A stretch of 64,000 nt of DNA. It comes from CAWBRT01 sp963791145. Its GTDB lineage: Bacteria > Acidobacteriota > Terriglobia > Terriglobales > Acidobacteriaceae. Below are positions 16,658-25,466 of this stretch, one piece after another (position 1 is the stretch's first letter; each line of letters starts with the position of its first letter). Position numbers and translations under genes: made by a program. The DNA lies in the NCBI GenBank assembly GCA_963791145.1, contig CAWBRT010000027.1, forward strand, positions 248,001 to 312,000. Direction: 5' to 3'. The notes under the pieces are model-generated. The model had not been told where the DNA came from, did no database searches, and worked only from the letters and a program-made list of their open reading frames with translations.

Positions 16658-17031
16658 ATGGACTCTTGCAAGTGCGGAAAACCAAAGAAGGCGAGTCACG
16701 CGGTTTGCGACGCATGCCGCAAGACGGTCTCCTGCAGCGCAACATTGATAAAGTCGAGCGAAAGGACAGAATCCGGAAGCATGATATTGCAAAGACCGAA
16801 CGTGAACGAGAAACGGAGCTTGCCCTCAAAAACGAGTTTCTGATTCGCCGAAAGATTCCTTTAAGCCGGGAAAAGAAAGCTACGAACAGACTAGATATCC
16901 AGTTGGGCCGCTCTACTGACCTAACGGGCCGCATCGTTGAATACACTGACCCCACAGAAAAGCGGAGGGGGGCCCGGTACATAGGGAGTCGAGTGGTGTT
17001 GCGGGTCTGCCCCGCCTTCACCCCAGCGTAG
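16658..17031 (+). CDS. Small zinc-ribbon-like protein with basic coiled tail (one apparent frameshift)
   Basis: The ATG at 16658 follows a G-rich ribosome-binding region and lies 38 bp after the P2 -10 box. The N-terminus MDSCKCGKPKKASHAVCDAC is a compact zinc-ribbon (C-x-C, then C-x2-C). After about 25 residues the frame runs into unrelated sequence, while the -1 frame continues with a charged helical region (NIDKVERKDRIRKHDIAKTE) to a stop at 17031. I therefore infer one ~124-residue protein interrupted by a single-base deletion near 16730. No family assignment; a transcriptional or nucleic-acid role would fit but is not shown. Confidence 0.45.
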
Positions 17032-17033
17032 TA

Positions 17034-17156
17034 ATGAAGGGCGTGGATTTGTTACCGCTAAGCGAGCGCGTGCAATATCGCACGCCAAGGACGCTCGGAG
17101 ATGCAGAGCGCGTTGCAGACGAAATTAAGAAGCGCAAGAGGCGCAAGAAGATATGA
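17034..17156 (+). CDS. 40-residue basic peptide, translationally coupled to the next gene
   Basis: The ORF MKGVDLLPLSERVQYRTPRT... ends with a KKRKRRKKI tail. Its TGA overlaps the ATG of the following gene (ATGA at 17153-17156), and it begins two bases after the previous frame's stop, so the three ORFs are packed as in phage operons. It is too short for a family assignment. Confidence 0.45.
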   Translation: MKGVDLLPLSERVQYRTPRTLGDAERVADEIKKRKRRKKI

Positions 17157-17623
17157 GACTGACCGCACAAAAGACCAAGAATCCGCTGGACGCCACAATG
17201 ACAAAGACCCAAGTGGTACGCCGGAAGTTTATGTCATCTCTTCCGCGCCGAAGTGAAAACCGTAGGCTGACCAAGATGGAAGCGATGGGACGGACAATGC
17301 AGCTATTTGACACGCTCAGATACGAGATGGGAGAGGCGGGATTGGATGCGAACAATGCGCGTGCGGCATTAGTGTACTGCCAACCGGAGACGAAGGGCAT
17401 GGAGGGCGTGCTCGCTCAGGTCGTAGAGCTACCCGAGCCTGAAGGAATCCCGACCTTTTGCAAAGGGGTGGCGGACATAGACAAGCCCCTATTTTTGGGC
17501 GTTATGTTCCTTCAGCATGACTCCGACACCGATAAGCCGGAATACAAGGACTGGGTTTTTGTTGCTCCGTTTATGACAGGCTCGGAGGCTGAAGGCAGAT
17601 TGATTGCCGCCGTGACCTCATAG
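17153..17623 (+). CDS. Hypothetical phage-element protein, 156 aa
   Basis: The frame is intact. It begins MRLTAQKTKNPLDATMTKTQ, with a basic N-terminal ~40 residues, then a mixed alpha/beta region (ALVYCQPETKGMEGVLAQVV; FLQHDSDTDKPEYKDWVFVA). I do not recognise the family. The coupling to the upstream 40-residue ORF and its position in the rightward operon after promoters P1/P2 support it as a real gene. It is followed by 260 bp without a clear gene. Confidence 0.55.
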   Translation: MRLTAQKTKNPLDATMTKTQVVRRKFMSSLPRRSENRRLTKMEAMGRTMQLFDTLRYEMGEAGLDANNARAALVYCQPETKGMEGVLAQVVELPEPEGIPTFCKGVADIDKPLFLGVMFLQHDSDTDKPEYKDWVFVAPFMTGSEAEGRLIAAVTS

Positions 17624-17884
17624 CGAAGGGCGGAGCGAAGAAAGTAGCAAACTGAGCTGTAGAAACCGAAGGCTCCGGAGAGTAGCAGCTCCCCGGAGCT
17701 GGTAGCCAAATCAGACACGCGGATGACGTATCGCATCGGCCTTCTCCATTATAAGGCGGACTGCGCTACGCGAGAAATGGAGAAGCGATGTACCTCAACT
17801 CTTCCATAGCGCATCAGAGCTACGCCCCTAGCGCGCGGCAAGCGTCCAACAATCCCGGTCAAAATCCTTGCTCACTACCTTCTG

Positions 17885-18204
17885 ATGAGTTACGGCTCCC
17901 GGGCTGAAGTGAAAGCTCCCAAGCCGAAGGACGATTTCGTGCGGTTTGCGGAGAGGCTCCACGCTTTGCTCGACTCGCGGCGCGCCGGAGCTCCTTCGAT
18001 GCTCTCCGCCACGGTTTCACTGAACGCGGCATGTACTTCCTTGGCGTGATGGGTATCTGCGGAGGCATGCCTCGTGCGGCACTGGATGAGCTCTTGAACG
18101 CTACGGACGTATCCGCTCTGTCCCAAGCCGCTCTTCACCACCTGGAGGCCGCGCTCAACGCGGGCTTGCGCCAAAGGGCCGCTTCCGTGTTACGGAGCCA
18201 CTGA
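17885..18204 (+). CDS. Hypothetical small phage-element protein (one apparent frameshift)
   Basis: The ATG at 17885 opens a frame (MSYGSRAEVKAPKPKDDFVR, then FAERLHALLDSRRAGAP) that stops at 18049. The -1 frame continues sensibly from about 17995 (FDALRHGFTERGMYFLGVMG, then ICGGMPRAALDELLNATDVS) to a stop at 18204. One deleted base near 17995 would merge them into a ~106-residue, mostly helical protein. No family is recognised. It lies just upstream of the capsid gene, where head-assembly or scaffold-like proteins often sit, but nothing in the sequence proves such a role. Confidence 0.4.
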
Positions 18205-18402
18205 GCAACTAAGGCGGTGAATATCCCGCCAACCAGAGTTTAAGTGTCTGCCGGATAGAAGGTCCGGGATCGGGCAGCTAGCTGCCTCTGCAACGGGGAT
18301 GGTAGGCATGCCGCGGCTGTAAACCGAAACGTCATTGGTGGGGAGACGCTAGCGGCGTGCGGCATCTCAAAACGGAGACATTGAAGTGGCAACTTTTTTG
18401 AA

Positions 18403-19613
18403 ATGAAGCAGCAGCGTGCGCACGCATTGAATAAGGCGGACGCTATCCTCAAACTTGCGGAGAACGCAAAGCGGGAATTGACCGCATCAGAGCAGCAGGA
18501 CGTGGATATTTGCATGACCACGGTCGGCGCACTCACCCCGCAGATTCAGCAGATCGAAAGCAAGAACACACTAGCCCCACTTTTTAAAAGCATGGGCGGC
18601 GTGGCCTTGCTCTCACAGGAAAAAACCGGAGGCCCCCGGCTCCTGAAAGGCCCCGAGCGCAACCTTTCGCATGATTACGTGGAGGCGTTTTTCTCCCACG
18701 TTGCAAGCAAGGGCACGCGAGTGGATGTGGCTCTATACGAAGGCAGCGACGGGAGCGGCGGCTACGCTGTTCCTCTTATTGTGGACTCACAAATCGTGCC
18801 CTTGGCGCCCACGGACATGGGCGTCCGCGAAGTGGCAACGGTCATCCCCACCGTCATGGACATCAAGATTCTGCGCGCAACCACCATCAGCACGGCGGCG
18901 GCCAGGCGGAAGGCACCGGGGACGGCACGAAGCTCTTCACCGATTCGCAGCCCGTCCTGGATCAATTCACGCTGTCCGCGTTCATGGCCGGACTGACTCA
19001 CACAATTTCGTGGGAGTTAGCACAGGATGTCCCGTCCTTTCAGTCCTTCGCTGTCGGGGACATGCTGCTTGCGCAGTCCATCTTCGAGGAAAACTGGTAC
19101 GTCAACGGCACGGGCAACGGGCAGGCACAGGGGCTTATCGGCAACACGGGCAACGGGACCGGCACGCCGGAAGTTGCGGACGCTAACGGCAACCTGCTTT
19201 CCATTGACGCAACCTTCAATGTCATGGGCACGCTGAAGACGCCATATCACCCCAACGCATCGTGGCTCATGCAGCGCGCAACCGCCGTTGCGCTGCGTAA
19301 GGCACAGAAGCAGTCCAACCTCTTCGAGCCGGTCTTCGTCCGCGTGGGAAAGCAGGACTTCCTACACGGATACCCGGTGACCTACTCCACGGCCCTGCCC
19401 GCTATCGCTGCGGGCGCTACGCCGGTCTTGTTCGGAGACTTCAAACAGGGCTACGTTATCGGCGACCGCGGCGGCTCGGGCATCAACGTCAAAGTGTTGG
19501 ATCAGCCACGCGCAACGGAGGGGCTCGTGGTGCTTCTGGCCTACCGGCGAACTGACGGGCGCGTCCGGCGCTCGGAAGCCATCCAGGCTATCACGCTGCA
19601 TAGCGGCAGCTAA
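18403..19613 (+). CDS. HK97-fold phage major capsid protein (one apparent frameshift)
   Basis: The first frame (18403-~18890) gives a helical N-terminal delta-like region (KADAILKLAENAKRELTASE) and then the start of the shell domain (GGYAVPLIVDSQIVPLAPTD). The second, -1 relative, resumes at ~18890 (AEGTGDGTKLFTDSQPVLDQ) and runs to 19613 through LTHTISWELAQDVPSFQSF, WYVNGTGNGQAQGLIG and FGDFKQGYVIGDRGG. The last is the typical HK97 'GDFxxGYxIxDR' region. The joined product is ~403 residues, the usual size. It would form the icosahedral shell. The frameshift falls in a GC-repeat tract (GGCGGCGGCC), a likely site for slippage or sequence error. Confidence 0.8.
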
Positions 19614-19726
19614 CAATCTTTGCGAGGGAGAGCCATGCCCGCGTCAGTCGGGTTCTCGCTCACGGTCCTCGCAGCCCCGCGCTGGGGCTCTCAATAGCCG
19701 TGAGTGGGAACTGACGACCCTAATAA

Positions 19727-19767
19727 CCCGGTTCCACCGTTGGGAGCGGCGGAGCCGGGGATTTTTT
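19727..19767 (+). terminator. Rho-independent terminator after the capsid gene
   Basis: A stem of CCCGGTTCC (from 19727) with GGAGCCGGG (to 19759), extended by CCG/CGG and closed by a short loop, is followed by ATTTTTT (19761-19767). It lies 114 bp after the capsid stop and just before the next gene. Confidence 0.8.
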
Positions 19768-19784
19768 GAAAGGACGCGAAGGTC

Positions 19785-20940
19785 ATGTGCTTAGTGATTG
19801 CCGTTTGGGATGAGCGGGGCGGCGTTGCAGTTTCGGAAGGCCGCCAGTGTATCAAGGGGCCTAACGGAGAGCTTACGCCCTTCCGAGATGACGTATTAAG
19901 ATTGACCGCTTGAAAAATGACAACGTCCTAGGTCTCACCGGGGACCACGATGTGATAACCGAATTGCGGGCGGCGATTTACGCGCAAAGTGATTGCGCCT
20001 TCCACGATCTATACAAAACCGTCATACCCGGCAAAGTGCGGGAGTTTTGCGGCAAGTACCCGGGCGCGCTCTTCACCGTTGCATTGCTTGGGGATGACAA
20101 CGGAATAATCCGTGGGGCCGGATGGGGGTCTCGTATGCCGGAGCCCGGAGTAGCGACAATGCCGGGGCCGGAAGGTTTCCTAGTGCTCGGCTATCACGGG
20201 ACGGGCGCGGAAGCTACTGAGGCCGTAGAAGCCTTCTTAACTGCGAAGGGCCCGGGCAATCTGAATCCGGACGTAACACGCACAGTGCTGTCAAACATTG
20301 TGCGCTCCCTAGCGGAACGGTACACCGATATTAACGGCAGCCTCAAGTCTTATGTGGTGGCTACCGGAAAGGGGCCTCTCCAGGACGTTGCGACAGGCTT
20401 GGTGTTCTCGCGGCACCTCCCGGACGGCTCAGCGGCCAACGCAGCCAACAACGCGATACTAGCAAGCACGTATGACGCGGGAAGCGGTACATCCGACATT
20501 GAGGTGTACGCTCGGGCGGCCCCGGAACAGCCTGGAGTTTCACGAAAGGCATTGTCACAAAGAACTATCCCCCGGCGACTATTACCGGGCTCCCGCCTGG
20601 AAGTGGTTCCTATCTCGTCCTGTGGAGTACGTATGACTCGGTGTTGGTTTGGGAAATGGATCTTAACGAGGCTTTGAGCGATTATTTCATCCCGCTTGGT
20701 GCAATCACAGTAGCCACGGCCACCGCGAACACAAGCAACAACCCATCCGGAGGCTGGAATTTATCCGGGGACTCTTACGCCCCAACAAGCTCAAGCACCG
20801 GAGATGGTGGTGGCGGAGATGCCGGTGGAGGCGGGGACGGCGGCGGAGACGGTGGCGGAGATGCCGGTGGCGGAGATGCCGGTGGCGGAGATGGTGGAGG
20901 AGACGGCGGCGGCGGTGGAGATGGGGGCGGTGGAGATTGA
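19785..20940 (+). CDS. Putative N-terminal-nucleophile (proteasome-like) hydrolase with beta-sandwich-like and Gly/Asp-rich tail (frameshifted)
   Basis: Three frames read as one protein: MCLVIAVWDERGGVAVSEGR (19785-19913), then DNVLGLTGDHDVITELRAAI ... FLVLGYHGTGAEATEAVEAF ... SLAERYTDINGSLKSYVVAT (19910-~20510), then TAWSFTKGIVTKNYPPATIT ... VLWSTYDSVLVWEMD and a GGGD-repeat tail (to 20940). Both changes are -1. The order of a strand starting at residue 2, a 'gDDvxRL' turn, a GxGAEA helix and an 'ING' strand resembles Ntn hydrolases such as HslV-like proteins. Cys2 would be the nucleophile after Met removal. The middle segment resembles a fibronectin-like domain. Family assignment is from pattern only. 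Confidence 0.4.
20802..20937 (+). repeat. Gly/Asp-coding short tandem repeat
   Basis: About 135 bp built from GGTGGCGGAGA(T/C) and GCCGGTGGCGGAGAT units encode (GGGD/AGGGD)n at the C-terminus of the preceding protein. Such tracts expand and contract by slippage. Confidence 0.8.
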
Positions 20941-21547
20941 TTACGGAAGCCGAGTATAGAAGCCTTTGGCGCGTGGGCCGGGAGTACGTCAACGGAAAGT
21001 GCATAGAAAGGCGTGACCGCGCCCACGCTCTCCCCGGCCTCCAGGCGGGCACGGTTTACACGTGGATGTTCTATCTCCGCAGGGGTCTGTATGACCCGGA
21101 CTTTCTGAAAGCCGTTGTCCAGATGTTCGAGTACCGGGTACACACAGAGCTTGGGCACCTCAACTTTCAACTGGCGGGCATGGAAACTGCCGCAGTGCCG
21201 CTTCTTGTGGGGCTCTCCATGCTGCTGGGCGTCCCGGCTTTCTCAGTGCGGAAAGACCGCAAGCTCTATGGACTGCGAAATTGGTTGGAAGGTGTGCCGC
21301 GCTCGGCGTGCCGGTCATGCTAGTGGATGACCTGTGCAACTCGCGCCGGTCTTTGCGGCACTCCTATGACCGTTGCACGGAGAGCGGCTTGCCCATGTTG
21401 GACTGTGCATTTGTCTTGGTTAACAAGGTCAACAAGGCAAACCATGGGGAAGCCCGGCGGCGTGCGGACCTCTACCTCCCCGAGTCAGTGAAGATGATTT
21501 ACCTATGGGACTTGGACGATTTTAACTTGAGCAACCCGTCCCACTGA
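20937..21547 (+). CDS. Phosphoribosyltransferase-like protein (one apparent frameshift)
   Basis: A TTG start overlaps the preceding stop (TTGATT). The first frame (20937-~21290) contains ELGHLNFQLAGMETAAVPLL and ends near RKLYGLRNWLEG. The -1 frame continues with RCAALGVPVMLVDDLCNSRR SL to a stop at 21547. VMLVDDLCNSRRSL matches the PRPP-binding loop of type I phosphoribosyltransferases (usually VxxVDDxxxTGxS), although the canonical T-G is replaced by SR. The layout is closest to orotate phosphoribosyltransferase (PyrE-like). The role could be nucleotide salvage or signalling for the element. A single deleted base near 21290 breaks the frame. Confidence 0.5.
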
Positions 21548-21554
21548 GGAGCTT

Positions 21555-21823
21555 ATGCCAGCAGAAATTGTACACACGCGGCTTGTCACCGCTGCCGCCC
21601 ATGAGGTCTTAACCATCATGGATGACTACGGGACGGAGCACATTCTTCACATCCCGATCAAAGACGGAGCTAACCGCCAAGCGCGGATAGATAAGACCGT
21701 TGCCTTGATGTCTGCCAACAAGCGGCGCTTGAGAAATACGCGGCGGACCACGGGCATGACCTCTCCGCGCAAAAAACGGCGGGACTCGCCAAGAAGCAAG
21801 CCCTCAAAGGGGGCAAACAATGA
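21555..21823 (+). CDS. Hypothetical protein (one apparent frameshift)
   Basis: The ATG at 21555 follows a GAGGAG ribosome-binding site. The first frame reads MPAEIVHTRLVTAAAHEVLT and IMDDYGTEHILHIPIKDGAN up to about 21710. The -1 frame then gives a clean helical end (CQQAALEKYAADHGHDLSAQ KTAGL...) to the TGA at 21823. The original would be ~89 residues. No family is recognised. It is packed 7 bp after the phosphoribosyltransferase and is probably in the same operon. Confidence 0.4.
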
Positions 21824-21931
21824 AAAGCGGGCTAGGGAGAGTTGGCCGGGCGGCACCACAGACGCGCCTACGAGCCTTCTAGCGCGATTGCGGGGCACTG
21901 TATGCGAACACTGAAAGAATCCAAGGAGAAC

Positions 21932-22054
21932 ATGATGAGCAACGTTGCTGCTGAAGAGCTGGAAGGGTGTATGTGCGAGTACATCCCCGAGCATCTGAGA
22001 AGCCAGATTGAAACCGTGGCCGAAAAAACAATGCGTCCACGTCTCAGGTGGTGA
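21932..22054 (+). CDS. 40-residue hypothetical peptide
   Basis: The start MMSNVAAEELEGCMCEYIPE has a good AAGGAGA ribosome-binding site. A C-x-C pair is present. No family is recognised. 254 bp of apparently non-coding sequence follow. Confidence 0.35.
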   Translation: MMSNVAAEELEGCMCEYIPEHLRSQIETVAEKTMRPRLRW

Positions 22055-22308
22055 CGTTTGCACTTCAGATTGGCTTGGGCGTCCTCATTGGCAAGACGCC
22101 TGAGTTTCTGTCGTCTACCAGCAGAGCAAAACACGGGAAGATAAAGCAGACCGGAATAGCACGCTGTCTGGCAAAGGTGTCTGATGCCGGAAACCTGGAC
22201 GTTAACACTTGGAGAGCTGGATAGGTACGGGCGGGAGCAAGTTCGTACGTCAATCTCACGATTGATATTCGGGGCTTCAAAGACAGAGCGGGCTTTGCGT
22301 GGTTAGTC

Positions 22309-22620
22309 ATGGCGGCTAATCCGCACCTGTCTGTCCGCGACATTCAAGAGGTACTAGCGAACGTTGGGGAACAGCATGAAAGGCCCGTTGGTTGGATAAG
22401 TCGCCACCGTTGGTTATTTCATGGTCCTGGCAGCGCGGGCGGCAAGCCAAACGCAGACGGCCTGGACGAAAAGGCGCTCCGAATTATGGAGGACAACCCG
22501 CGCCTGTCCAGCCGCCAAATGGCGCATCTGCTCAGAGAGAATGGCGTCCCACGCGGCAAGGATTGGGTTATACGGCACAGGGTTGTGTCTGCTGGTGTTC
22601 CATATAAGAGAGAGCTGTGA
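22309..22620 (+). CDS. Small protein with two tandem helix-turn-helix-like repeats
   Basis: 103 residues built from two similar halves: ANPHLSVRDIQEVLANVGEQ ... WISRHRW (3-34) and DNPRLSSRQMAHLLRENGVP ... WVIRHRV (62-93). Each has a Pro-x-Leu-Ser start, an HTH-like pair of helices and a W-(I/V)-xRHR end, as in resolvase/transposase-type or response-regulator-like HTH modules that read two half-sites. It lies upstream of the excisionase-like gene and could be a regulator of the element. The frame is intact. The exact family is unknown. Confidence 0.5.
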   Translation: MAANPHLSVRDIQEVLANVGEQHERPVGWISRHRWLFHGPGSAGGKPNADGLDEKALRIMEDNPRLSSRQMAHLLRENGVPRGKDWVIRHRVVSAGVPYKREL

Positions 22621-23030
22621 AAGCATCGCTCGCTCGCTCGCTCGCTTCCCCATCTCTCAAAGAATGGGACGAACCGGGTAATAGACGGGCTTGTGGTGCC
22701 CGGGCGCGGGCCGTACTAGACACACGTAAAGGGCGGAAGGCGCAGCCTTCGCCTAGGGGATGCAAGTCCTGTCGAATGAATAGGATGGGGGGCGGGTCAA
22801 ATCTGACCATGACCACTAAAAAGAGCGCCGCAATCCTTTTATTTACATGGACGAAAATATATCTCAATTTGAGATTTTGTAATGAAATCAACGAGTTAGG
22901 AGTCATTTCGATGCCTCGCACCGTTAAGAAAAGCAAGGACTTAGCGCCGGGCCTCTGAGCAGTAAAGCGAAATTCAACGTCTTCTACAAAATCTCGGGTG
23001 TTGGGGAGCACCAGGAATGGAGTTTCAACC
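22621..23030. other. Non-coding stretch between the HTH-repeat gene and the excisionase-like gene
   Basis: It holds a (CGCT)n microsatellite at 22626-22646, a GC-rich potentially folded segment at 22690-22790 (GGCGCAGCCTTCGCC hairpin) and a low-GC segment at 22840-22890. A 15-codon ORF ending near 22958 is not convincing. Confidence 0.4.
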
Positions 23031-23246
23031 GTGGAAACCGTATGGCTCACAGCAAACGAGGCCGCCGAACACCTGCGGGTCAAGCAGCGCACCGTCCTGA
23101 AGTGGGCGAAGGAAGGCCGCATCCCCGCGCACCCGTTGTCCGGCTCAAAGCGCGTGACCTGGCGATTCCTCAAGTCGGAACTGGATGCTATGCTTGCCCT
23201 GCCATCTGCTGCCGAACACGGGAGGGTTCAATGCGCAGCAGAGTAA
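23031..23246 (+). CDS. Excisionase-like / MerR-type helix-turn-helix protein
   Basis: About 71 residues from GTG 23031. The HTH_17 signature is clear: VWLTANEAAEHLRVKQRTVL KWAKEGRIPAHPLSGSKRVT WRFLKSELDAML (quoted in pieces of one continuous motif). Such proteins bind att-site DNA as recombination directionality factors or act as small regulators. It overlaps the integrase start by 16 bp, the normal xis-int arrangement. An upstream in-frame start at 22998 is possible, but the family usually begins just before the WLTxxEAA segment. Confidence 0.7.
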   Translation: METVWLTANEAAEHLRVKQRTVLKWAKEGRIPAHPLSGSKRVTWRFLKSELDAMLALPSAAEHGRVQCAAE

Positions 23247-24365
23247 GAACAGGAAGTGTTGTCCAGGACAAGAGAGACAAAGTTTGGCTTTCTATTGGTG
23301 GGAGGACGGCAGACGGCGCTCTAAGGCGCTTGGCCGTTTTAGCACGAAGGCGGATGCGTGGAGGGCCGCCAAGCCTCTACGCGATTCGCTGGAAGCCCAC
23401 GCGGAAGTGATTTCAAGTGCTGCACCAACCGTCAAGGGATTGGTAGAGCAATACCGAGCTGAAAAGATGCCTACTCGGAAAGATACAAAGCGCGGCTACG
23501 AATCGTGGATCAGAGTCCATATTCTGCCGAAGTGGGGACATAGGCCAATCACAGATTTACAAGCACGCACTGTAGAGATGTGGCTTGATTCGCTCCCGCT
23601 CGCGCCGAAGAGCCGGGCGCACATTCGCGGTATTCTCAGCACCTTGTGGAACTATGCAATGTGGAGGCGAGACATCCCGCTCCAGGTCAACCCGATTAGC
23701 CTGGTGAGGGTGAAGTGCGCGTCTAAGAGGATACGGCAACCGCGTAGTCTGACAGTAGAGCAATTCCGCTTGCTCGTTTCGGAATTGAAAGAACCCTTCG
23801 GGACTATCGCGCTATTGTGTATCTGCTTCGGCCTTCGCATCTCGGAGTGCTTGGCGCTTCGTTGGTCGGATATTGATTGGCTCAACGGTGTGCTCCACGT
23901 TGAACGGGGGATTGTTGAGCAAACCGTTGATGACGTGAAGACTGATGAGTACCGCAAATCCCTCGCAATCGCGGAAGAGCTGCTTGATCGCTTGAAGGGT
24001 TGGAGGGCCACTCAAAGTTTTCAGAGGATGACGATTGGATTTTCGCCAGCCCTTTGAAAATTGGGAGGCTGCCGTATTCCTACACGGGGTTCTGGAGAGA
24101 GCTTGACCGCGCGTGGCAAGGTGTGCGGTCTCGGACACATCGGAACCCACACATTCCGGCACTCTTACCGGATGTGGATAGACGCGATAGGAACCCCAAT
24201 TGGAGTGCAGCAGAAACTCATGCGGCATACCGGACATTCGCACCACCATGAATATTTACGGTGATGCGGAATCGGAGGAGATGCGTAAGAGCGAACGGGA
24301 AAATAGTGGAGCTGGCTTTCAGTGTGCAGTGAACGGCACGGAAAGCGGCACGGGGGGGGACGTAA
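23231..24365 (+). pseudogene. Tyrosine recombinase (integrase), frameshifted
   Basis: Starting at ATG 23231 (MRSRVRTGSVVQDKRDKVW), the protein continues across four frame changes. The pieces are the AP2-like arm and core-binding domain (LGRFSTKADAWRAAKPLRDS; GLVEQYRAEKMPTRKDTKRG; MWLDSLPLAPKSRAHIRGIL), the catalytic domain with its first Arg (CFGLRISECLALRWSDID), the second box (GTHTFRHSYRMWID), HTG and the Tyr box (TTMNIYGDAESEEM). Two changes are -1 (near 23285 and 24010) and two are +1 (near 24117 and 24230). All active-site residues survive in pieces. It abuts the right attachment site, consistent with attP lying directly behind int. Confidence 0.8.
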
Positions 24366-24379
24366 GTCTATTGAAAGAA

Positions 24380-24427
<48 letters not shown>

Positions 24428-24551
24428 GCCTCTTTGGACCTGCGCGCCTGTATTTTCAGTGACTTAGCGGAAGCAGAAAAGCCGTTTTGGCTTGCTGGGT
24501 GCACCGACGCAGCATGTCTATTCCGCACGCGCTTCGCTGTAGCAGGTGCGA

Positions 24552-25226
24552 TTAAGAGGTTCCTTCGAAGCGGCGGCGTGCGGCCGCGATGTGCCGGCGC
24601 ATCAGCAACTCCGCCAAGTCCGGGTCGCGGTCTTCAATCGCGTCGAGGATCCGTTCGTGATCGCGGTAGGCCTGGTGCTGTCTGCCGGACGCATGCGCGA
24701 TGGCAAAGCGGCAGAGCCGAATGAGCGAGTACAGGTCCTTGCACAAAAACTGCTCCAGACGTTTCGAGCGAGCACTCTTGGCCAGCAAGTAGTGAAAATC
24801 AAAATCGCCGTAATGGGTGCCATCTTGGAAAGCTTGCGAAGTGCGGTGCCGTACGAGCAGCAAGCGCAGTTCAGCAATCTCAGCGGCCGACATGCGCTGA
24901 GCCGCTAACCGGCATATCGCACCCTCCAGTGGTTCGCGAATTTCATAAAGTTCGATCAGGTCGGCGGTTTGCAGCAGGACTGCGCAAACGCCGGCATTCG
25001 GCAGGCGCTCAACCAGTCCGCGTCCTTCCAGGCGCCGAAGGGCCTCTCGCAACGGCCCGCGACCTACGCCGAAGCGCTGGCACAAGGCTTCCTCGCGCAG
25101 CCGCGATCCCGGCGGAATTTCGCCGCTAATGAGCGCAAATTCAATGGCCTCGAAGACCTGATCCATCCGCGTTGCCACCGCCGCGGAAGTGGAATCCTTC
25201 GGTGCAGTTATGTTGGACTTCATCAT
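24552..25226 (-). CDS. GntR-family transcriptional regulator (FadR/FCD subfamily)
   Basis: About 224 residues from the MMKSNITAPK start. The N-terminal winged HTH (IEFALISGEIPPGSRLREEA, LCQRFGVGRGPLREALRRLE) is followed by an all-helical FCD ligand domain with metal-binding-type residues (ELYEIREPLEGAICRLAA; DFDFHYLLAKSA; YRDHERILDAIEDRD). FCD regulators respond to sugar acids and other organic acids. The longer frame to 25361 reads through the operator region, so I reject that start. Two ATTGT-N2-ACAAT palindromes lie in the 240 bp between this gene and the divergent isomerase-like gene, suggesting control of both. Confidence 0.87.
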   Translation of the reverse strand: MMKSNITAPKDSTSAAVATRMDQVFEAIEFALISGEIPPGSRLREEALCQRFGVGRGPLREALRRLEGRGLVERLPNAGVCAVLLQTADLIELYEIREPLEGAICRLAAQRMSAAEIAELRLLLVRHRTSQAFQDGTHYGDFDFHYLLAKSARSKRLEQFLCKDLYSLIRLCRFAIAHASGRQHQAYRDHERILDAIEDRDPDLAELLMRRHIAAARRRFEGTS

Positions 25227-25288
25227 GCTGCCCCTGAGCTCTGCTCGCCATCTGACGCGGACGACAGGCTCAAATGAAAAGATACTAT

Positions 25289-25300
25289 ATTGTAGACAAT
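25289..25300. promoter_or_regulatory. GntR/FCD-type operator 1
   Basis: ATTGTAGACAAT, a perfect 5-bp inverted repeat with a 2-bp spacer, matches the TNGT-N-ACNA style of FadR/FCD operators. It lies 63 bp upstream of the regulator start. Confidence 0.6.
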
Positions 25301-25350
25301 CTCTACGATTAAATTGCGCTTGGCCCTGAATGTACGCTATTAAAGCACTA

Positions 25351-25362
25351 ATTGTTGACAAT
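25351..25362. promoter_or_regulatory. GntR/FCD-type operator 2
   Basis: ATTGTTGACAAT has the same inverted repeat as operator 1. The centre-to-centre distance is 62 bp, close to six helical turns, which would put two bound dimers on the same face of the DNA. Confidence 0.6.
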
Positions 25363-25466
25363 ATTTTAGCCTCAGCTTAGATTCGGAGCAGTAAATCAGC
25401 TACGGATATCGGTTTCCGGGACCATCGGGGATAGCGAGTGCCGGAGATCGACGGAGGAATTCCAGA

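Noticed and set aside
20705..21170. Minus-strand frames rich in His/Arg/Leu or Pro/Ser
   Set aside because: They are reverse readings of the GGGD-coding repeat and have no independent support.
22690..22790. Structured RNA or tRNA-like gene
   Set aside because: The GGCGCAGCCTTCGCC hairpin and a T-loop-like AAGTCC string suggested one, but no consistent cloverleaf or known RNA class could be drawn.
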